Shown in pieces: positions 52,177 to 63,992 of a stretch of 64,000 nucleotides of DNA. The translations under genes were made by a program, and so were the position numbers. The notes beneath the pieces are model-generated. The model was given only the letters and a program-made list of their open reading frames with translations, had not been told where the DNA came from and did no database searches. The DNA comes from an uncultured Bacteroidales bacterium (lineage in GTDB: Bacteria > Bacteroidota > Bacteroidia > Bacteroidales > ML635J-15), in NCBI GenBank assembly GCA_905234755.1, contig CAJOIT010000004.1, forward strand, positions 1 through 64,000, in the 5' to 3' direction. Position 1 is the first letter of the stretch; the number at the start of each line of letters is the position of its first letter.

Positions 52177-55100
52177 TTAATTTTGTTTTACAATCTTAAA
52201 TGTTGTTTGTCCATAATTACAATCTACAATTCTTATCATATATTCGGCAGGCGTATAATTAGACAAATCTATTTGCAATGGTTCTTGAATGTTTGATTCT
52301 ACATACATTATAAGTCTGGAGTTTACATCATACACTTCAACGTTTATCTTTTCGCAATCATAAATGGTTGGCACTCCATATTTTTCACAAAAAGATAATA
52401 GTTCCTCGGAAATATTTGAGTTTAACTCAATATTTACAATACCATTTGTCGGATTAGGATAAATATTGAAAATAGGGAAATCATTTTCTGCATCAGCCTT
52501 TAAGAATCTAGGTTGCAATTCATCTATGAAAATCGGCGTATAATGATATGTTATACTATCTGCCGCATATTCGTATAGAACTTGAGCAAGTGCAGAATAC
52601 AGATAGTTATTGTCATTGACAGCACTATGAAGAAAAGATGTATCAAGCGAGATTCTTTGTAAACTTGTCATTACACCAATGTACAGTCTGTTTACTTCAC
52701 AAAATGTAGATATTTCATAACTGTCCCCATAGGTATTACTACCTATATCAGACAAATTCGCCAATGCCGCCATATAATTCCCTTTTGCACAATTTAGCCT
52801 ATATACATTTATCTTCGACTGCAAATCATTTTTATCGCCAAAATATGCTATCGCTATCTGCCTTTCCGAAGGAACGCTGTCATTGTTTAACGCCTGATTC
52901 ATCAGCATAGATTCATTGTACGATATACTTTGCCTAAGTGCTGACATTTCCCTCTCGGAAACAACTCGAGTGTTTTCCCCATACTGATACAATGCAAGTG
53001 TATTCTTGTATATCTCAGGAATATTTTTGCTCATTGCAGTTACGAATATATGTTCTGGAAGGGGCGAATTCTCTATCAGTATCGAAACATAATACGACGG
53101 ATTATTTTCGATTTCATCAAGTATTGCATAGAAACATTCATCGCTCATAAATCCATTCAAGTCATAGTTTGCAGAAGTAGAATTTGTCTGTATATCTGCA
53201 AGCAAAGACTGTGTATTGCCACCATCAAGACGAGCAACATAATCAGCTTCCAATTTTTCAAGATTATCCCCATAATCATTTATTTCTGATATTAATTCGG
53301 CACATGTGCTGTTTCTGCTTTGGCAATATGACTGACTATAACCAAATCCTGTTTTAGTATAAGGATAAACTCCACCATGTCCATTTACTACAACTTCTGT
53401 GTACCTACCCTGTTCAAGTTCGCGGGCAAAACCATTCTGAAAGTTATTATAGTCATCATCGTGCTGATAATAAGTGTATGGGCCGAAATCATACGATGTA
53501 TAGTTTCCAAAAAAACTATTCTGGAATTGCGTTCGGAATTCAAATGTACTTGGTGCATTTACATTAAACTGATTCCCTGCAGGCTGGTATATATTTCCAC
53601 TAGCAATTCCCTGCATTTGCCCCATGTTTCCATTGATAACCCCAATGTCATTCGTATTTCCAGTAAAGTCGTTACAAACAATCTGAAGCCCATTGTGTGT
53701 TTGGCCACTATTGTTCGAACCGTAATCTGAATTTGTGCCAGAAACTATTATTGCATTTGTACTACCTGTTGTCAGTGATTCTCCAAACACACAATTGCTT
53801 ACCCGCAATGCCTCTTCTCCAGAATTACTTATATACAAACCTGTAGTTCCTTTTGTTATTGTATCATATTGCATAGTATAACTTGTGCATCCATTTAGAT
53901 ATATTCCGTATGGGATATTGCCAGAAGGGACTCCATTATTGCCTAAAAATATTATGTAGTTGTTGGAAAAGGTAAACGGACCTTCAGATACAGAAATTTT
54001 ATTGGATTTTACATTTGCTCCAGTATTTGCCGCCATGTATATCCCTCTGAAATTATTCGCCATCTTGTTGCCATACAATGATATAGGAGTCTGTTTCTGC
54101 CCATCTGCATATATACCATAATACAATCCGCTAAATGTATTTGTTCCTACTGCCGCTGAATTTGTTGTATAACTGCTCAATATTGATTTTATTCCTATTC
54201 CGCGATTATCAGTATAATATGGGGTAAAAATTATTGGATTTATAATAGGGAAATCGAGACGAGCTCCTATTGAATAATAATAGTCATATGGTAATGTATT
54301 TTGGAATATATTCGACCCAATGGCAACTCCCATTACATTTTCCATGCAAATATGAGCAGAAGGAAATATATCACGATTATTAAACAGTCTTGTTGTTGAA
54401 AATGTGTTACCAACTATCATTGATGCGATTCCAACTGTATGCAAGAATTTGTATGAGTGGAAATATATATCATACACATTGTTGTTGAAATATGATGATA
54501 TTACTGTGGCAATTCCACCATGGTATGAATCAATTGCGCAGATTGCATCTTCTAAGAAACAAGTATCACGGACAACCACACTCCCATGATATGTAGTATT
54601 ATTCATAACATGATTCTTTGTGCTGTCGCCAATAACAGTTATGCCTGCCCACATTTTGTCTGTACAACCCGATTTAATAGTTGTGCCTTTTAAAATGACA
54701 TGTTTGCCTTTGGGAATAGTCCACTTGGTTTCTGCTATGCTGTCGTATGTGTCGTACGCACAATATATTGTACAATTTGTAAAACTTACATTTTGGTTAA
54801 AGCATAAACCATACGGATCATTAGCGACAACAAGTGTCTGTCCGCTATATGATGCCTGTAAATTATTTGTTGTTAGGGCAGCCTGATTACATACCATATT
54901 CAATGCTATTGTGACCGATGCTGGAGAATTGCCCGCTGATGTGGCACTCAATGTTATGTTTCCGCCAGACGATGGTGCTGTAAAATATATTGTATATGTG
55001 CCAGCTTCGTTAAATGTTGCGCTTGCAAGTGTTATTCCCGATGATATTACTTGCAATGTATATGGCGGTTGCGAACCCCAAATGTCGAATGTGACACTTG

Positions 55101-58100
55101 TACTATAATCTGCCTTACAAGTTACATCGGCAAGCCTTACATTTTCAATGGTGAGATGTGAGTATTCAAGAACAAATTGATAATTTGTAACATCTCCGCA
55201 TGGATCAATCAGTTTTGCCGTGTATAATCCAATTGAAAAAGGTCCGTAACATATCAACTCTCCTAAAAATATGTTATTACTCTGAAAAATCATATTTTCT
55301 AACGAATTATATATTTCTAAGGTATAACCAGAATATAGTCCTGTTGAATACAATGGACATATCCAGCAGTTCCCTTCTGCGTCAATATGGCTGTTTATAT
55401 CAACTATTGTAACATGAGGACTTTCCTCGATAGTTATAGAATTTTCGTATGTACATGCCGATGAGTATGGAATTGTGTATTCGTATGTACCAACATGTAC
55501 ATTTGGCAGTACGGTGCGAAAAGTATTGAATCCTGTGGGTTCAAGGTAAGTTGTAGTATTAGTATTCCAGTGGGCAGAATCTGGCAAAACATCATATAGA
55601 GGGTCGATGGTAATATTGACATAAATGTCTGTCGTTCCTCCAGCCTCACATATTACACCTACAGAATCAATTGCCTCAAAATTTATTTGTGGGATTGGCA
55701 ATCTTTTTTTTAAGATAATGCAACTTATGGTTTTATCTATTACAAGAATCTGGGGATTTGGCTCAGTGGAATTTACCTGATATACAATGCCATCATTCGA
55801 ATATTCGACAAACCGTACATTGAAGAACGAATCGTGGTTAAACCCAACCATCAAGGTGTCTGTTATGCCATGTACTTCTATTCGGACATATCCAGTATCA
55901 CCTTCACAATATATGGGGTTCATTGGAAAACCTAAAATATCAACATGTGGCAACCTGCTTAATGTTGTATCAATGAAATGCTCACAGTTGGTATTTATAT
56001 CTGTAACCTTTATTCTTATTGGCATTTCAGTTTCCCTAAGTGGTATAAATATGTCGGCATCTTCATCGTATAAGTCCACTTCGAATTCGCACTCGTTTGA
56101 ACTGGATATTGTACTCAACATAGAATTCCCCCTATAGAAATCAAAAGTATAATCTGACAACGACTGTATATTGTCGTTATGAACACTAACATTAACCTTA
56201 TAACATTGAGGCTCTATTGTGCAATAAAAACCCGAAAGCGCATCGTCAATGGTAAAATGCCTTGAATACGAGCATACATTATTGCTTAGCGTATAATTGT
56301 ATGTGCCATGATGCAAATCGCTAAATTGATGTTGCAGTGCAGAGCTATTTGTAATGTTATTCACATCTTCTATCTCTAAATTATATGGTGCGGAATTTTG
56401 AGAATTTAATGTAAAAATTGCCAATCCTGGGGCTAATTCGTTGCAATAGCCAGTAGGCAATATGCTATATCTTATGCTGTCAAGGCTAATATTTAGTTTT
56501 GCCGTATCCCTGCACGCAAACCTGTCAGTTACTATACTTTTAAGTATGAACAAATTCTGATTTGCTGGTGCTTCTGCGGAGTTGATGTAAATGGAGTGAT
56601 TATTGTTGCCATAATCTTCGCCAAATGGATAAGTCCATGTAACGCTTTGTGTTGGCAAATCTGGCAATATACGATATGAATATAGTCTGTCATCTCGGCA
56701 CATTACGGATTCTCCGTCTATTGTATATCTTTGGTTAAATACTATTGTATCCGTTTTACTTCCACAAGAACCAGTAAGTGTTACGACAAAGACAGAATGA
56801 TTGTAAAGTGAAGGCAGAATGCTTTCAATATTACTATTAGAATACAATGTGTTTCCAAGCGTATCCTTGACTGTCCAAGTGAAAACTGTACCTTGCGACA
56901 AATTTACAAAATGCAATGTCCTTACGTTGCACGAATCGGCACAAACCGAGAAATCAACCCTGCAGGTATCAACCGCCCCGTCAACAAAGTTAGGTAGGTT
57001 TATGTCATTTTTCATTTCCGAATCTGCTGGATAATCTATAAAATGGTCAAATACACCGCAATTATTGTCAACAAGATACGAATTAGTTTCTGCATCCGGA
57101 TATAGTATCACGCCAAGCATTCTCGATTTGTATGGGTTGTCAGATTGCCTCGAGAAATATATTCTTCCGTCTGCACCTTCCTGTAGAAACAAGTCGGTAT
57201 AGTAATATTCAAGTGAATCCCTGATGCTTTTCGAAAAGATCTCCTTAGTGGGTATATCGCATATACATCCATTGAAATCATTTAAATCATATTGTTTTAT
57301 CTTCAATTTCTTATTCACATCATCATTCTGTGTCGCATATAAGTAACGTCCACTTGGGCTATAGGCTACCTGCGGGAACTTGGAGTCTTGTGAAAATCTA
57401 CAATTGCTAGGATATATGAAACCCGATGCCGCATTGAACCTGAACAAATGAATTGTATTTTCCTTTATGCAGTAGCAGATAAAGTTTGCGTCAGGGGATA
57501 TTTTTATTGAAACTTCCGGATTGCCAGTAAAATCCATTGGGCAAGTTTCTATTGTTGTTGTGTCTTGCTCTATCAATAGTCCGTTGACTTTCACTATAAA
57601 CGGATACAAAACATTTCCAACTTTTTTGGTTGATATTAACCAATAATTTCCATCAGTAGTTGGCATTGCTGTAAGTCCATACAATTCATAATTTTGCCTT
57701 ATTGTAATTATATCTTCTACAGTCAGACTATTATTGTTATTAATGGTAACTGGTACGCCTTTTAATTCGTTGTTTGATGTCAATGTGACAATTGCATATT
57801 TGTCTTCGGTAAACTTTAGTATTATGGTTCCCTTGTTACTAGCATCTTCAAGGTGTTGTGGTAATAAAGTATGTTGACTATTCCATATTTTATTTCCATC
57901 AGTATAAAACAAAAGGTTTCCATTGTTGTCGCATATTGAAGATTCGGCGACATCTGCACTCATCTGCGAGTCGTATTTTAGCCTTGCCAGACCACTTGAC
58001 AAGTCCAGACTTACCTTTCTGTCGAAATACCATTGCGCCTTCTCAAATCCCGAGGTCAACGCTTCGCATCCTACTGCCATTATTGTCCGGGAGCAGGCTT

Positions 58101-59385
58101 GCACCTCGCATTCACTTCTGCCACAATATACCGACAGTTCGTAGTTGCCTTCTTCACTAAACAGATGATTGAACGACATGCTTGTATTTGTCGTACTTAT
58201 TGTATCCTGTCTATGCAGTGTTGCTACAAGTGTATTGTTTCTGTATATTTCAAGTTTTCGGAAAACGGCTGTGTCAGGTAAATTTACCTTTATTTCTGTT
58301 GCTCTTGTATTGCTACTGCATATAATATTTTCCACAGGCGAAACAATCTCCGTTGAAAATAAGTTTAATCTGTTGCCCTGATATATGTAGCTTTCACAAT
58401 CCGTAAGTTCTGAAAATCTGCTGTTTATTACTGCTCTCATATAGTCTTTCTGACCTTGAGAGAAACCATTCCTGCAGCCATCTGGGGAATATTCCATTAT
58501 ATTATGAATGGAAATATGTCTGTATATTCCATCAATCCTTACAGAATCAATGCAATCTTGTTCATCTTGAGTATGCCATGGTACATCACTAATATTTACA
58601 TATAGAGTGTCATTGTTAATAATATCCGGCCATGGATGTGAAAGTCCGAAATAATGACCTACCTCGTGTGCTATACCATATCCTAATTCTCGCCCTACCT
58701 CATTATTAATTCCGATTACTTTTTTAGGAAGTGCAACAAATCCGCATGGATGTCCATCCCAATTGACAGAAGCACCCATTCCATTGTACCTGCCTACCTC
58801 ATTAAATATCCAGACATTAAGGTATTTATCCTCAGGAAACACATTGTAGTAGTCGTTGTCGCAATTGCTTGCTTCTTCCCAAGTATATGGATATGTTACA
58901 GTATGCCCATTCCTGTTTATGTTTATATCCTCGTATTCTGACAAATTGTTTTGGAAGTCGTATGTTATTCCAAAATATCTTTCGCATTGATAATCAATAT
59001 ATAAAGAATCTCCATATATGTCTATTGTTGCAGGGTAGAATTTTATATTTGTGTTAATATTAACCGTATCAAAAGGAGATTCACCAGCAAAAATCATATC
59101 TAAGATATTCAAACAATCATATATCTTATATGGAGCAATGTACTCAAAAGCATCACCACTATGTGCAGGTGGTACTACAACATGAAATACAACTGGAATC
59201 TTTAGAATTGTCTCATCATCTCTGTTTCCAATAGGTTTATCAGTATAGAATTGAGCACCTTGCGCTCTATACCTATTCATCAATTCCTTATAGCCGCATT
59301 CATGTAAAAGAACATTTGTTTGTGAAATTCCTTTAAAACTGCATAGTAAAACTAATACAATTAATAAAAATATATTTCTATTCAT
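52177..59385 (-). CDS. Giant secreted M43-family metalloprotease with propeller, Ig-like and beta-helix regions and T9SS signal
   Basis: The 2402-aa protein has a signal peptide (NIFLLIVLVLLCSFKGISQ) and a metzincin protease domain at about 55-330, with zinc site HEVGHYFGLSH at 240-250 and Met-turn region NIMEYSPDGCRNGFSQGQ at about 295. This fits the pappalysin (M43) family. A propeller-like region follows (about 460-830; LFYTDGNKIWNS), then PKD/Ig-like repeats (about 840-1500). A parallel beta-helix (about 1560-1990) and a helical, TPR-like part (about 2030-2290) come next. A T9SS type A sorting domain closes it (IYPNPTNGIVNIELN to KIVKQN). It should be a cell-surface or released protease. 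ATG 59385 lies 19 bases after the upstream FISUMP gene, in the same operon. Confidence 0.88.
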   Translation of the reverse strand: MNRNIFLLIVLVLLCSFKGISQTNVLLHECGYKELMNRYRAQGAQFYTDKPIGNRDDETILKIPVVFHVVVPPAHSGDAFEYIAPYKIYDCLNILDMIFAGESPFDTVNINTNIKFYPATIDIYGDSLYIDYQCERYFGITYDFQNNLSEYEDININRNGHTVTYPYTWEEASNCDNDYYNVFPEDKYLNVWIFNEVGRYNGMGASVNWDGHPCGFVALPKKVIGINNEVGRELGYGIAHEVGHYFGLSHPWPDIINNDTLYVNISDVPWHTQDEQDCIDSVRIDGIYRHISIHNIMEYSPDGCRNGFSQGQKDYMRAVINSRFSELTDCESYIYQGNRLNLFSTEIVSPVENIICSSNTRATEIKVNLPDTAVFRKLEIYRNNTLVATLHRQDTISTTNTSMSFNHLFSEEGNYELSVYCGRSECEVQACSRTIMAVGCEALTSGFEKAQWYFDRKVSLDLSSGLARLKYDSQMSADVAESSICDNNGNLLFYTDGNKIWNSQHTLLPQHLEDASNKGTIILKFTEDKYAIVTLTSNNELKGVPVTINNNNSLTVEDIITIRQNYELYGLTAMPTTDGNYWLISTKKVGNVLYPFIVKVNGLLIEQDTTTIETCPMDFTGNPEVSIKISPDANFICYCIKENTIHLFRFNAASGFIYPSNCRFSQDSKFPQVAYSPSGRYLYATQNDDVNKKLKIKQYDLNDFNGCICDIPTKEIFSKSIRDSLEYYYTDLFLQEGADGRIYFSRQSDNPYKSRMLGVILYPDAETNSYLVDNNCGVFDHFIDYPADSEMKNDINLPNFVDGAVDTCRVDFSVCADSCNVRTLHFVNLSQGTVFTWTVKDTLGNTLYSNSNIESILPSLYNHSVFVVTLTGSCGSKTDTIVFNQRYTIDGESVMCRDDRLYSYRILPDLPTQSVTWTYPFGEDYGNNNHSIYINSAEAPANQNLFILKSIVTDRFACRDTAKLNISLDSIRYSILPTGYCNELAPGLAIFTLNSQNSAPYNLEIEDVNNITNSSALQHQFSDLHHGTYNYTLSNNVCSYSRHFTIDDALSGFYCTIEPQCYKVNVSVHNDNIQSLSDYTFDFYRGNSMLSTISSSNECEFEVDLYDEDADIFIPLRETEMPIRIKVTDINTNCEHFIDTTLSRLPHVDILGFPMNPIYCEGDTGYVRIEVHGITDTLMVGFNHDSFFNVRFVEYSNDGIVYQVNSTEPNPQILVIDKTISCIILKKRLPIPQINFEAIDSVGVICEAGGTTDIYVNITIDPLYDVLPDSAHWNTNTTTYLEPTGFNTFRTVLPNVHVGTYEYTIPYSSACTYENSITIEESPHVTIVDINSHIDAEGNCWICPLYSTGLYSGYTLEIYNSLENMIFQSNNIFLGELICYGPFSIGLYTAKLIDPCGDVTNYQFVLEYSHLTIENVRLADVTCKADYSTSVTFDIWGSQPPYTLQVISSGITLASATFNEAGTYTIYFTAPSSGGNITLSATSAGNSPASVTIALNMVCNQAALTTNNLQASYSGQTLVVANDPYGLCFNQNVSFTNCTIYCAYDTYDSIAETKWTIPKGKHVILKGTTIKSGCTDKMWAGITVIGDSTKNHVMNNTTYHGSVVVRDTCFLEDAICAIDSYHGGIATVISSYFNNNVYDIYFHSYKFLHTVGIASMIVGNTFSTTRLFNNRDIFPSAHICMENVMGVAIGSNIFQNTLPYDYYYSIGARLDFPIINPIIFTPYYTDNRGIGIKSILSSYTTNSAAVGTNTFSGLYYGIYADGQKQTPISLYGNKMANNFRGIYMAANTGANVKSNKISVSEGPFTFSNNYIIFLGNNGVPSGNIPYGIYLNGCTSYTMQYDTITKGTTGLYISNSGEEALRVSNCVFGESLTTGSTNAIIVSGTNSDYGSNNSGQTHNGLQIVCNDFTGNTNDIGVINGNMGQMQGIASGNIYQPAGNQFNVNAPSTFEFRTQFQNSFFGNYTSYDFGPYTYYQHDDDYNNFQNGFARELEQGRYTEVVVNGHGGVYPYTKTGFGYSQSYCQSRNSTCAELISEINDYGDNLEKLEADYVARLDGGNTQSLLADIQTNSTSANYDLNGFMSDECFYAILDEIENNPSYYVSILIENSPLPEHIFVTAMSKNIPEIYKNTLALYQYGENTRVVSEREMSALRQSISYNESMLMNQALNNDSVPSERQIAIAYFGDKNDLQSKINVYRLNCAKGNYMAALANLSDIGSNTYGDSYEISTFCEVNRLYIGVMTSLQRISLDTSFLHSAVNDNNYLYSALAQVLYEYAADSITYHYTPIFIDELQPRFLKADAENDFPIFNIYPNPTNGIVNIELNSNISEELLSFCEKYGVPTIYDCEKINVEVYDVNSRLIMYVESNIQEPLQIDLSNYTPAEYMIRIVDCNYGQTTFKIVKQN

Positions 59386-59404
59386 TAGACCAATTTTTAA
59401 TTGC

Positions 59405-61951
59405 TTAATTATTTCTAACACATCTAGTTAAATATGCTTGCCACCAATTATCGTCCTCCCATAACGGATATGTTAAGCTTTTCCAAATTTCTATTTCAAC
59501 CATTGATGAGGTCATATATATAGCAAGATTTCCTACATCATATCTTGGTGCCCTATTTTTTTCTTGCCGCCCTAAAGATACTATTCCTTCTGGATTTAGT
59601 CCTATGTTACTGGAATTATTTGTTGCCATATCGTAACCTGGAGAACATTCAACATTGGAAGAGTTCCATCCCGAAGTAGAGGAAACGGACTTTAGTACGC
59701 TACTGTCGTTTCCGCAGGCGTATTCGTCCCGTATTCTCAATGTGGCAAATAGTTCTTCCCATTCTGCCTTTGTAGGGATATGCCATCCTGTAGGGCAAAC
59801 ACCTCCGTGTGTATTATTATTGGCTGTTCTATATAAGTAATAGTATCCACCATAAGTGCTATATCTATAGTAATAAAGTACAACCGTTGAATTTGACGGA
59901 GGAGTTTCTATTGGCGTTCCGTCCGCATAGTAATTAGTTCTCAAATCCTCGGCAAACCATGTTTGGCAACCATACTGTATAGTACGATAGGTTATGTTAT
60001 CCCGTTCGTCATAAAATGTGCCTTCAAGTCCGTTTTCACCTGTAATTGTCAGATGTAAAAGCACTATGCTGTCGCATCCGCAGGAAGATTGCAGGGTTCG
60101 CTGGTAGTCGCCACTTTCTGTAAAATACTCACCGCTGGACATCCGGTAGTAGGAACATTCCTCGGCTGTAACTTCGTGTACTGTATTGTCAGTGTGCCCT
60201 ATGGTAAGGTTTAGATGCACAACCGAATCGCAGCCATACTGGTTTGTATATGTTACAGTGGCTGTGTTGTTGCTTTCGGTATATGTATTGCCGTCAATCC
60301 AAGTGTAGGAATCACAGGCGCGGTGAGTGTCAACAATATCATTATTTTTAAAATAGAGATGCAAATTGATAGAGCTGTCACAGCCGTATGAATTTGTGTA
60401 GGTGTAAGAGTCATTAATATGTGATGCCCATTGTCCCAAATCATCAATAGTGTAGGTTCTTCCGTTTAGCCAAGTGTAACTGTCGTTGCTACAAATGTAT
60501 ACAGTGTCGTGTATATAGTTTCCGAGTTTCGTAAAGTGCAATGTCACAACACTGTCGCAACCGTTTGCTGCGGTAAATGTCCTTGTGTAGTCGCCTGTTG
60601 AGGAATGATATGAGCCATATCCATTTCCCCAAATCCAAGAATATCCCTCGCAGTCCGAAACGGAAAATTCATATTCAATGCGCGTTATGGTCAGGTTGAG
60701 GCGAACGACCGAATCACAGCCGTTTTCTGCAATATAGGTATAGGTAGCCTCGCTGTTGCTTTCGGTGTAGGTGTTGCCGTCAATCCACACAAGCGAACTG
60801 CATTCCTCCCTAGTGTCTATTGTTTCGGTTGAATGGTTCACATGGAAGTTTACTGCTATTATGCTGTCGCAGCCGTATTGGTTTTCGTATGTAGTCGAGA
60901 ATGTACTGTCCTCGGCATATGTCTGCCCTTCCCACTCATAGCTGTCGCAGACTGAGGAATCTATCTCATGGGTTTCGGAGTGCTCAATAGTAAGATACAG
61001 ATAAATCGTTGAATCGCATCCTTCAATAGTAGAAAAATTGTGTATTGACATTCCGCTTTCCGTATATGTTGTACCATCGTACTCATAAAATTCACATGCA
61101 GTTATCCGCCTACCTTCTCCGTATGAATAGTATATGGTCAAATCAAGTCTTATAACAGAATCGCATCCCATGCTGTTTGTTAGGGTGCATATAGCGGTAT
61201 CGTTGCTTTCCGTATAAATGAAATTGTTAATCCATCGATACCAATCACATGCGGTTTCTACATCAACCGTCACACTAGACCTTAGGTTGAATCGTAATGT
61301 CCGCTGGGTATTGGAAGCGCCTACGGTAATATCTAATGTTTCGCTTTCATAAATAGAATCGCAGTATGTTGTGTAGCCGTTACATTCCAGTGCATCGCCT
61401 ATTGCAAGGTCGTAGTCGCCATCGCGCAATGCCTTTTCTGCCACCTGTCCAATGTAGGTTATCGAGTTAGTTCCGCCACTGCCGAGGTTAATCATCTTTA
61501 TCGAACTTGTTCCGTCGGAGGTGTTTGCCGACAGCAGGTAGCTCTGCGGAGTGGCAAGGCTTATCTCGAAGCGGTGTTCACCATCAGGCAGGTTGCCGTT
61601 GTAGTCGGCAAAGAGCCTTCCGCCAATGTCGTGTACCTGCAAGCCAACCTTGTCGGGCTGTGGCAGCGAGAGGCTTACCTCGGTGGTGCCGTGGAATGGA
61701 TTCGGTACATTCTGCGAAAGTTCGGCAGGCATCGCGTTGTCGATTTTTATCGCCGTAATGTCGAACGAGCAGGACGTGTCGGGCGCAACGAGTGTTGCCG
61801 TCCATCCCTGCGTGAGATTACATATAACAATGCTGTCCATGTCCACATGGCGACCACGTATGGTTTGCCCTGTAAAACTGAGAGTTATGCTTTGCGAGAA
61901 AGCCAATGTGCTACACATTGCAATCGCTATTATGAGCAAAATCCTTTTCAT
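59405..61951 (-). CDS. FISUMP protein with GCDS repeats and an internal T9SS-like module
   Basis: The 848-aa protein has a signal peptide (ILLIIAIAMCSTLAFSQ). Residues 77-152 look like a T9SS type A sorting domain placed near the N-terminus (QNVPNPFHGTTEVSLSLP, VGLQVHDIGGRLFADYNG, SIKMINLGSG). Eight repeats of about 45-50 residues follow (about 230-638), each ending in GCDS and a LxLTI strand (CDSYTWIDGNTYTESN, YGCDSVVHLNLTI). A FISUMP domain ends the protein (about 640-848; CQTWFAEDLRTNYYADGTPI, GVCPTGWHIPTKAEWEELFA). No C-terminal T9SS signal is present. ATG 61951 lies 15 bases after the promoter; the frame upstream of it is not transcribed. It heads an operon with the M43 protease and the EEP lipoprotein. 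Confidence 0.87.
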   Translation of the reverse strand: MKRILLIIAIAMCSTLAFSQSITLSFTGQTIRGRHVDMDSIVICNLTQGWTATLVAPDTSCSFDITAIKIDNAMPAELSQNVPNPFHGTTEVSLSLPQPDKVGLQVHDIGGRLFADYNGNLPDGEHRFEISLATPQSYLLSANTSDGTSSIKMINLGSGGTNSITYIGQVAEKALRDGDYDLAIGDALECNGYTTYCDSIYESETLDITVGASNTQRTLRFNLRSSVTVDVETACDWYRWINNFIYTESNDTAICTLTNSMGCDSVIRLDLTIYYSYGEGRRITACEFYEYDGTTYTESGMSIHNFSTIEGCDSTIYLYLTIEHSETHEIDSSVCDSYEWEGQTYAEDSTFSTTYENQYGCDSIIAVNFHVNHSTETIDTREECSSLVWIDGNTYTESNSEATYTYIAENGCDSVVRLNLTITRIEYEFSVSDCEGYSWIWGNGYGSYHSSTGDYTRTFTAANGCDSVVTLHFTKLGNYIHDTVYICSNDSYTWLNGRTYTIDDLGQWASHINDSYTYTNSYGCDSSINLHLYFKNNDIVDTHRACDSYTWIDGNTYTESNNTATVTYTNQYGCDSVVHLNLTIGHTDNTVHEVTAEECSYYRMSSGEYFTESGDYQRTLQSSCGCDSIVLLHLTITGENGLEGTFYDERDNITYRTIQYGCQTWFAEDLRTNYYADGTPIETPPSNSTVVLYYYRYSTYGGYYYLYRTANNNTHGGVCPTGWHIPTKAEWEELFATLRIRDEYACGNDSSVLKSVSSTSGWNSSNVECSPGYDMATNNSSNIGLNPEGIVSLGRQEKNRAPRYDVGNLAIYMTSSMVEIEIWKSLTYPLWEDDNWWQAYLTRCVRNN

Positions 61952-61966
61952 AACGTCATTTTTTTG

Positions 61967-61974
61967 CAAAAATA
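61967..61974 (-). promoter_or_regulatory. -7 promoter element of the FISUMP-M43-EEP operon
   Basis: The minus strand reads TATTTTTG, 15 bases before ATG 61951. It lies just past the groEL terminator. Confidence 0.55.
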
Positions 61975-62006
61975 AAAAAAATAACAAATGGGCACAACTC
62001 ATAAGC

Positions 62007-62039
62007 AAAAAAACAGAGGCAACCTTACGATTGCCTCTG
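62007..62039 (-). terminator. Intrinsic terminator of groES-groEL
   Basis: CAGAGGCAA (62014-62022) pairs with TTGCCTCTG (62031-62039) around an 8-base loop. Read on the minus strand it is followed by seven T (62007-62013). Confidence 0.92.
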
Positions 62040-62074
62040 CCTAGTATTAACTTGAAAATTTATATTATGAGCTT

Positions 62075-63724
<1,650 letters not shown>

Positions 63725-63731
63725 TCAAAAA

Positions 63732-63992
63732 TTATTCTTCAACTACTAATAAAATATCGGTCTGATTCATAATCAGATAACTTTCGCCGTTAATCTTCAG
63801 TTCGGTACCGCTGTACTTTCCGTAAAGTACTACGTCGCCAGCCTTAACCTCGATGGGTTCGTCTTTCTTCTGGTTTCCTACTGCGATGATTTTGCCTTTC
63901 TGTGGTTTTTCCTGTGCTGAATCGGGGATAATGATTCCGCCAACTGTCTTCTGTTCTGCTGCTTCCGGTTTAATCAGGACTTTGCCTGCCAT
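63732..63992 (-). CDS. groS: 10-kDa co-chaperonin GroES
   Basis: The 86-aa protein matches Gro[22 protein letters not shown] at the N-terminus with the mobile loop, [20 protein letters not shown] and [19 protein letters not shown] in the middle, and [14 protein letters not shown] at the end. It caps GroEL during folding. ATG 63992 is used; only 8 bases of sequence remain upstream, so a slightly earlier start and the promoter cannot be judged. Confidence 0.95.
   Translation of the reverse strand: MAGKVLIKPEAAEQKTVGGIIIPDSAQEKPQKGKIIAVGNQKKDEPIEVKAGDVVLYGKYSGTELKINGESYLIMNQTDILLVVEE

Noticed and set aside
62007..62039. A CIRCE-type heat-shock operator near groEL
   Set aside because: The inverted repeat lies downstream of groEL and is followed by a T run, so it is a terminator.
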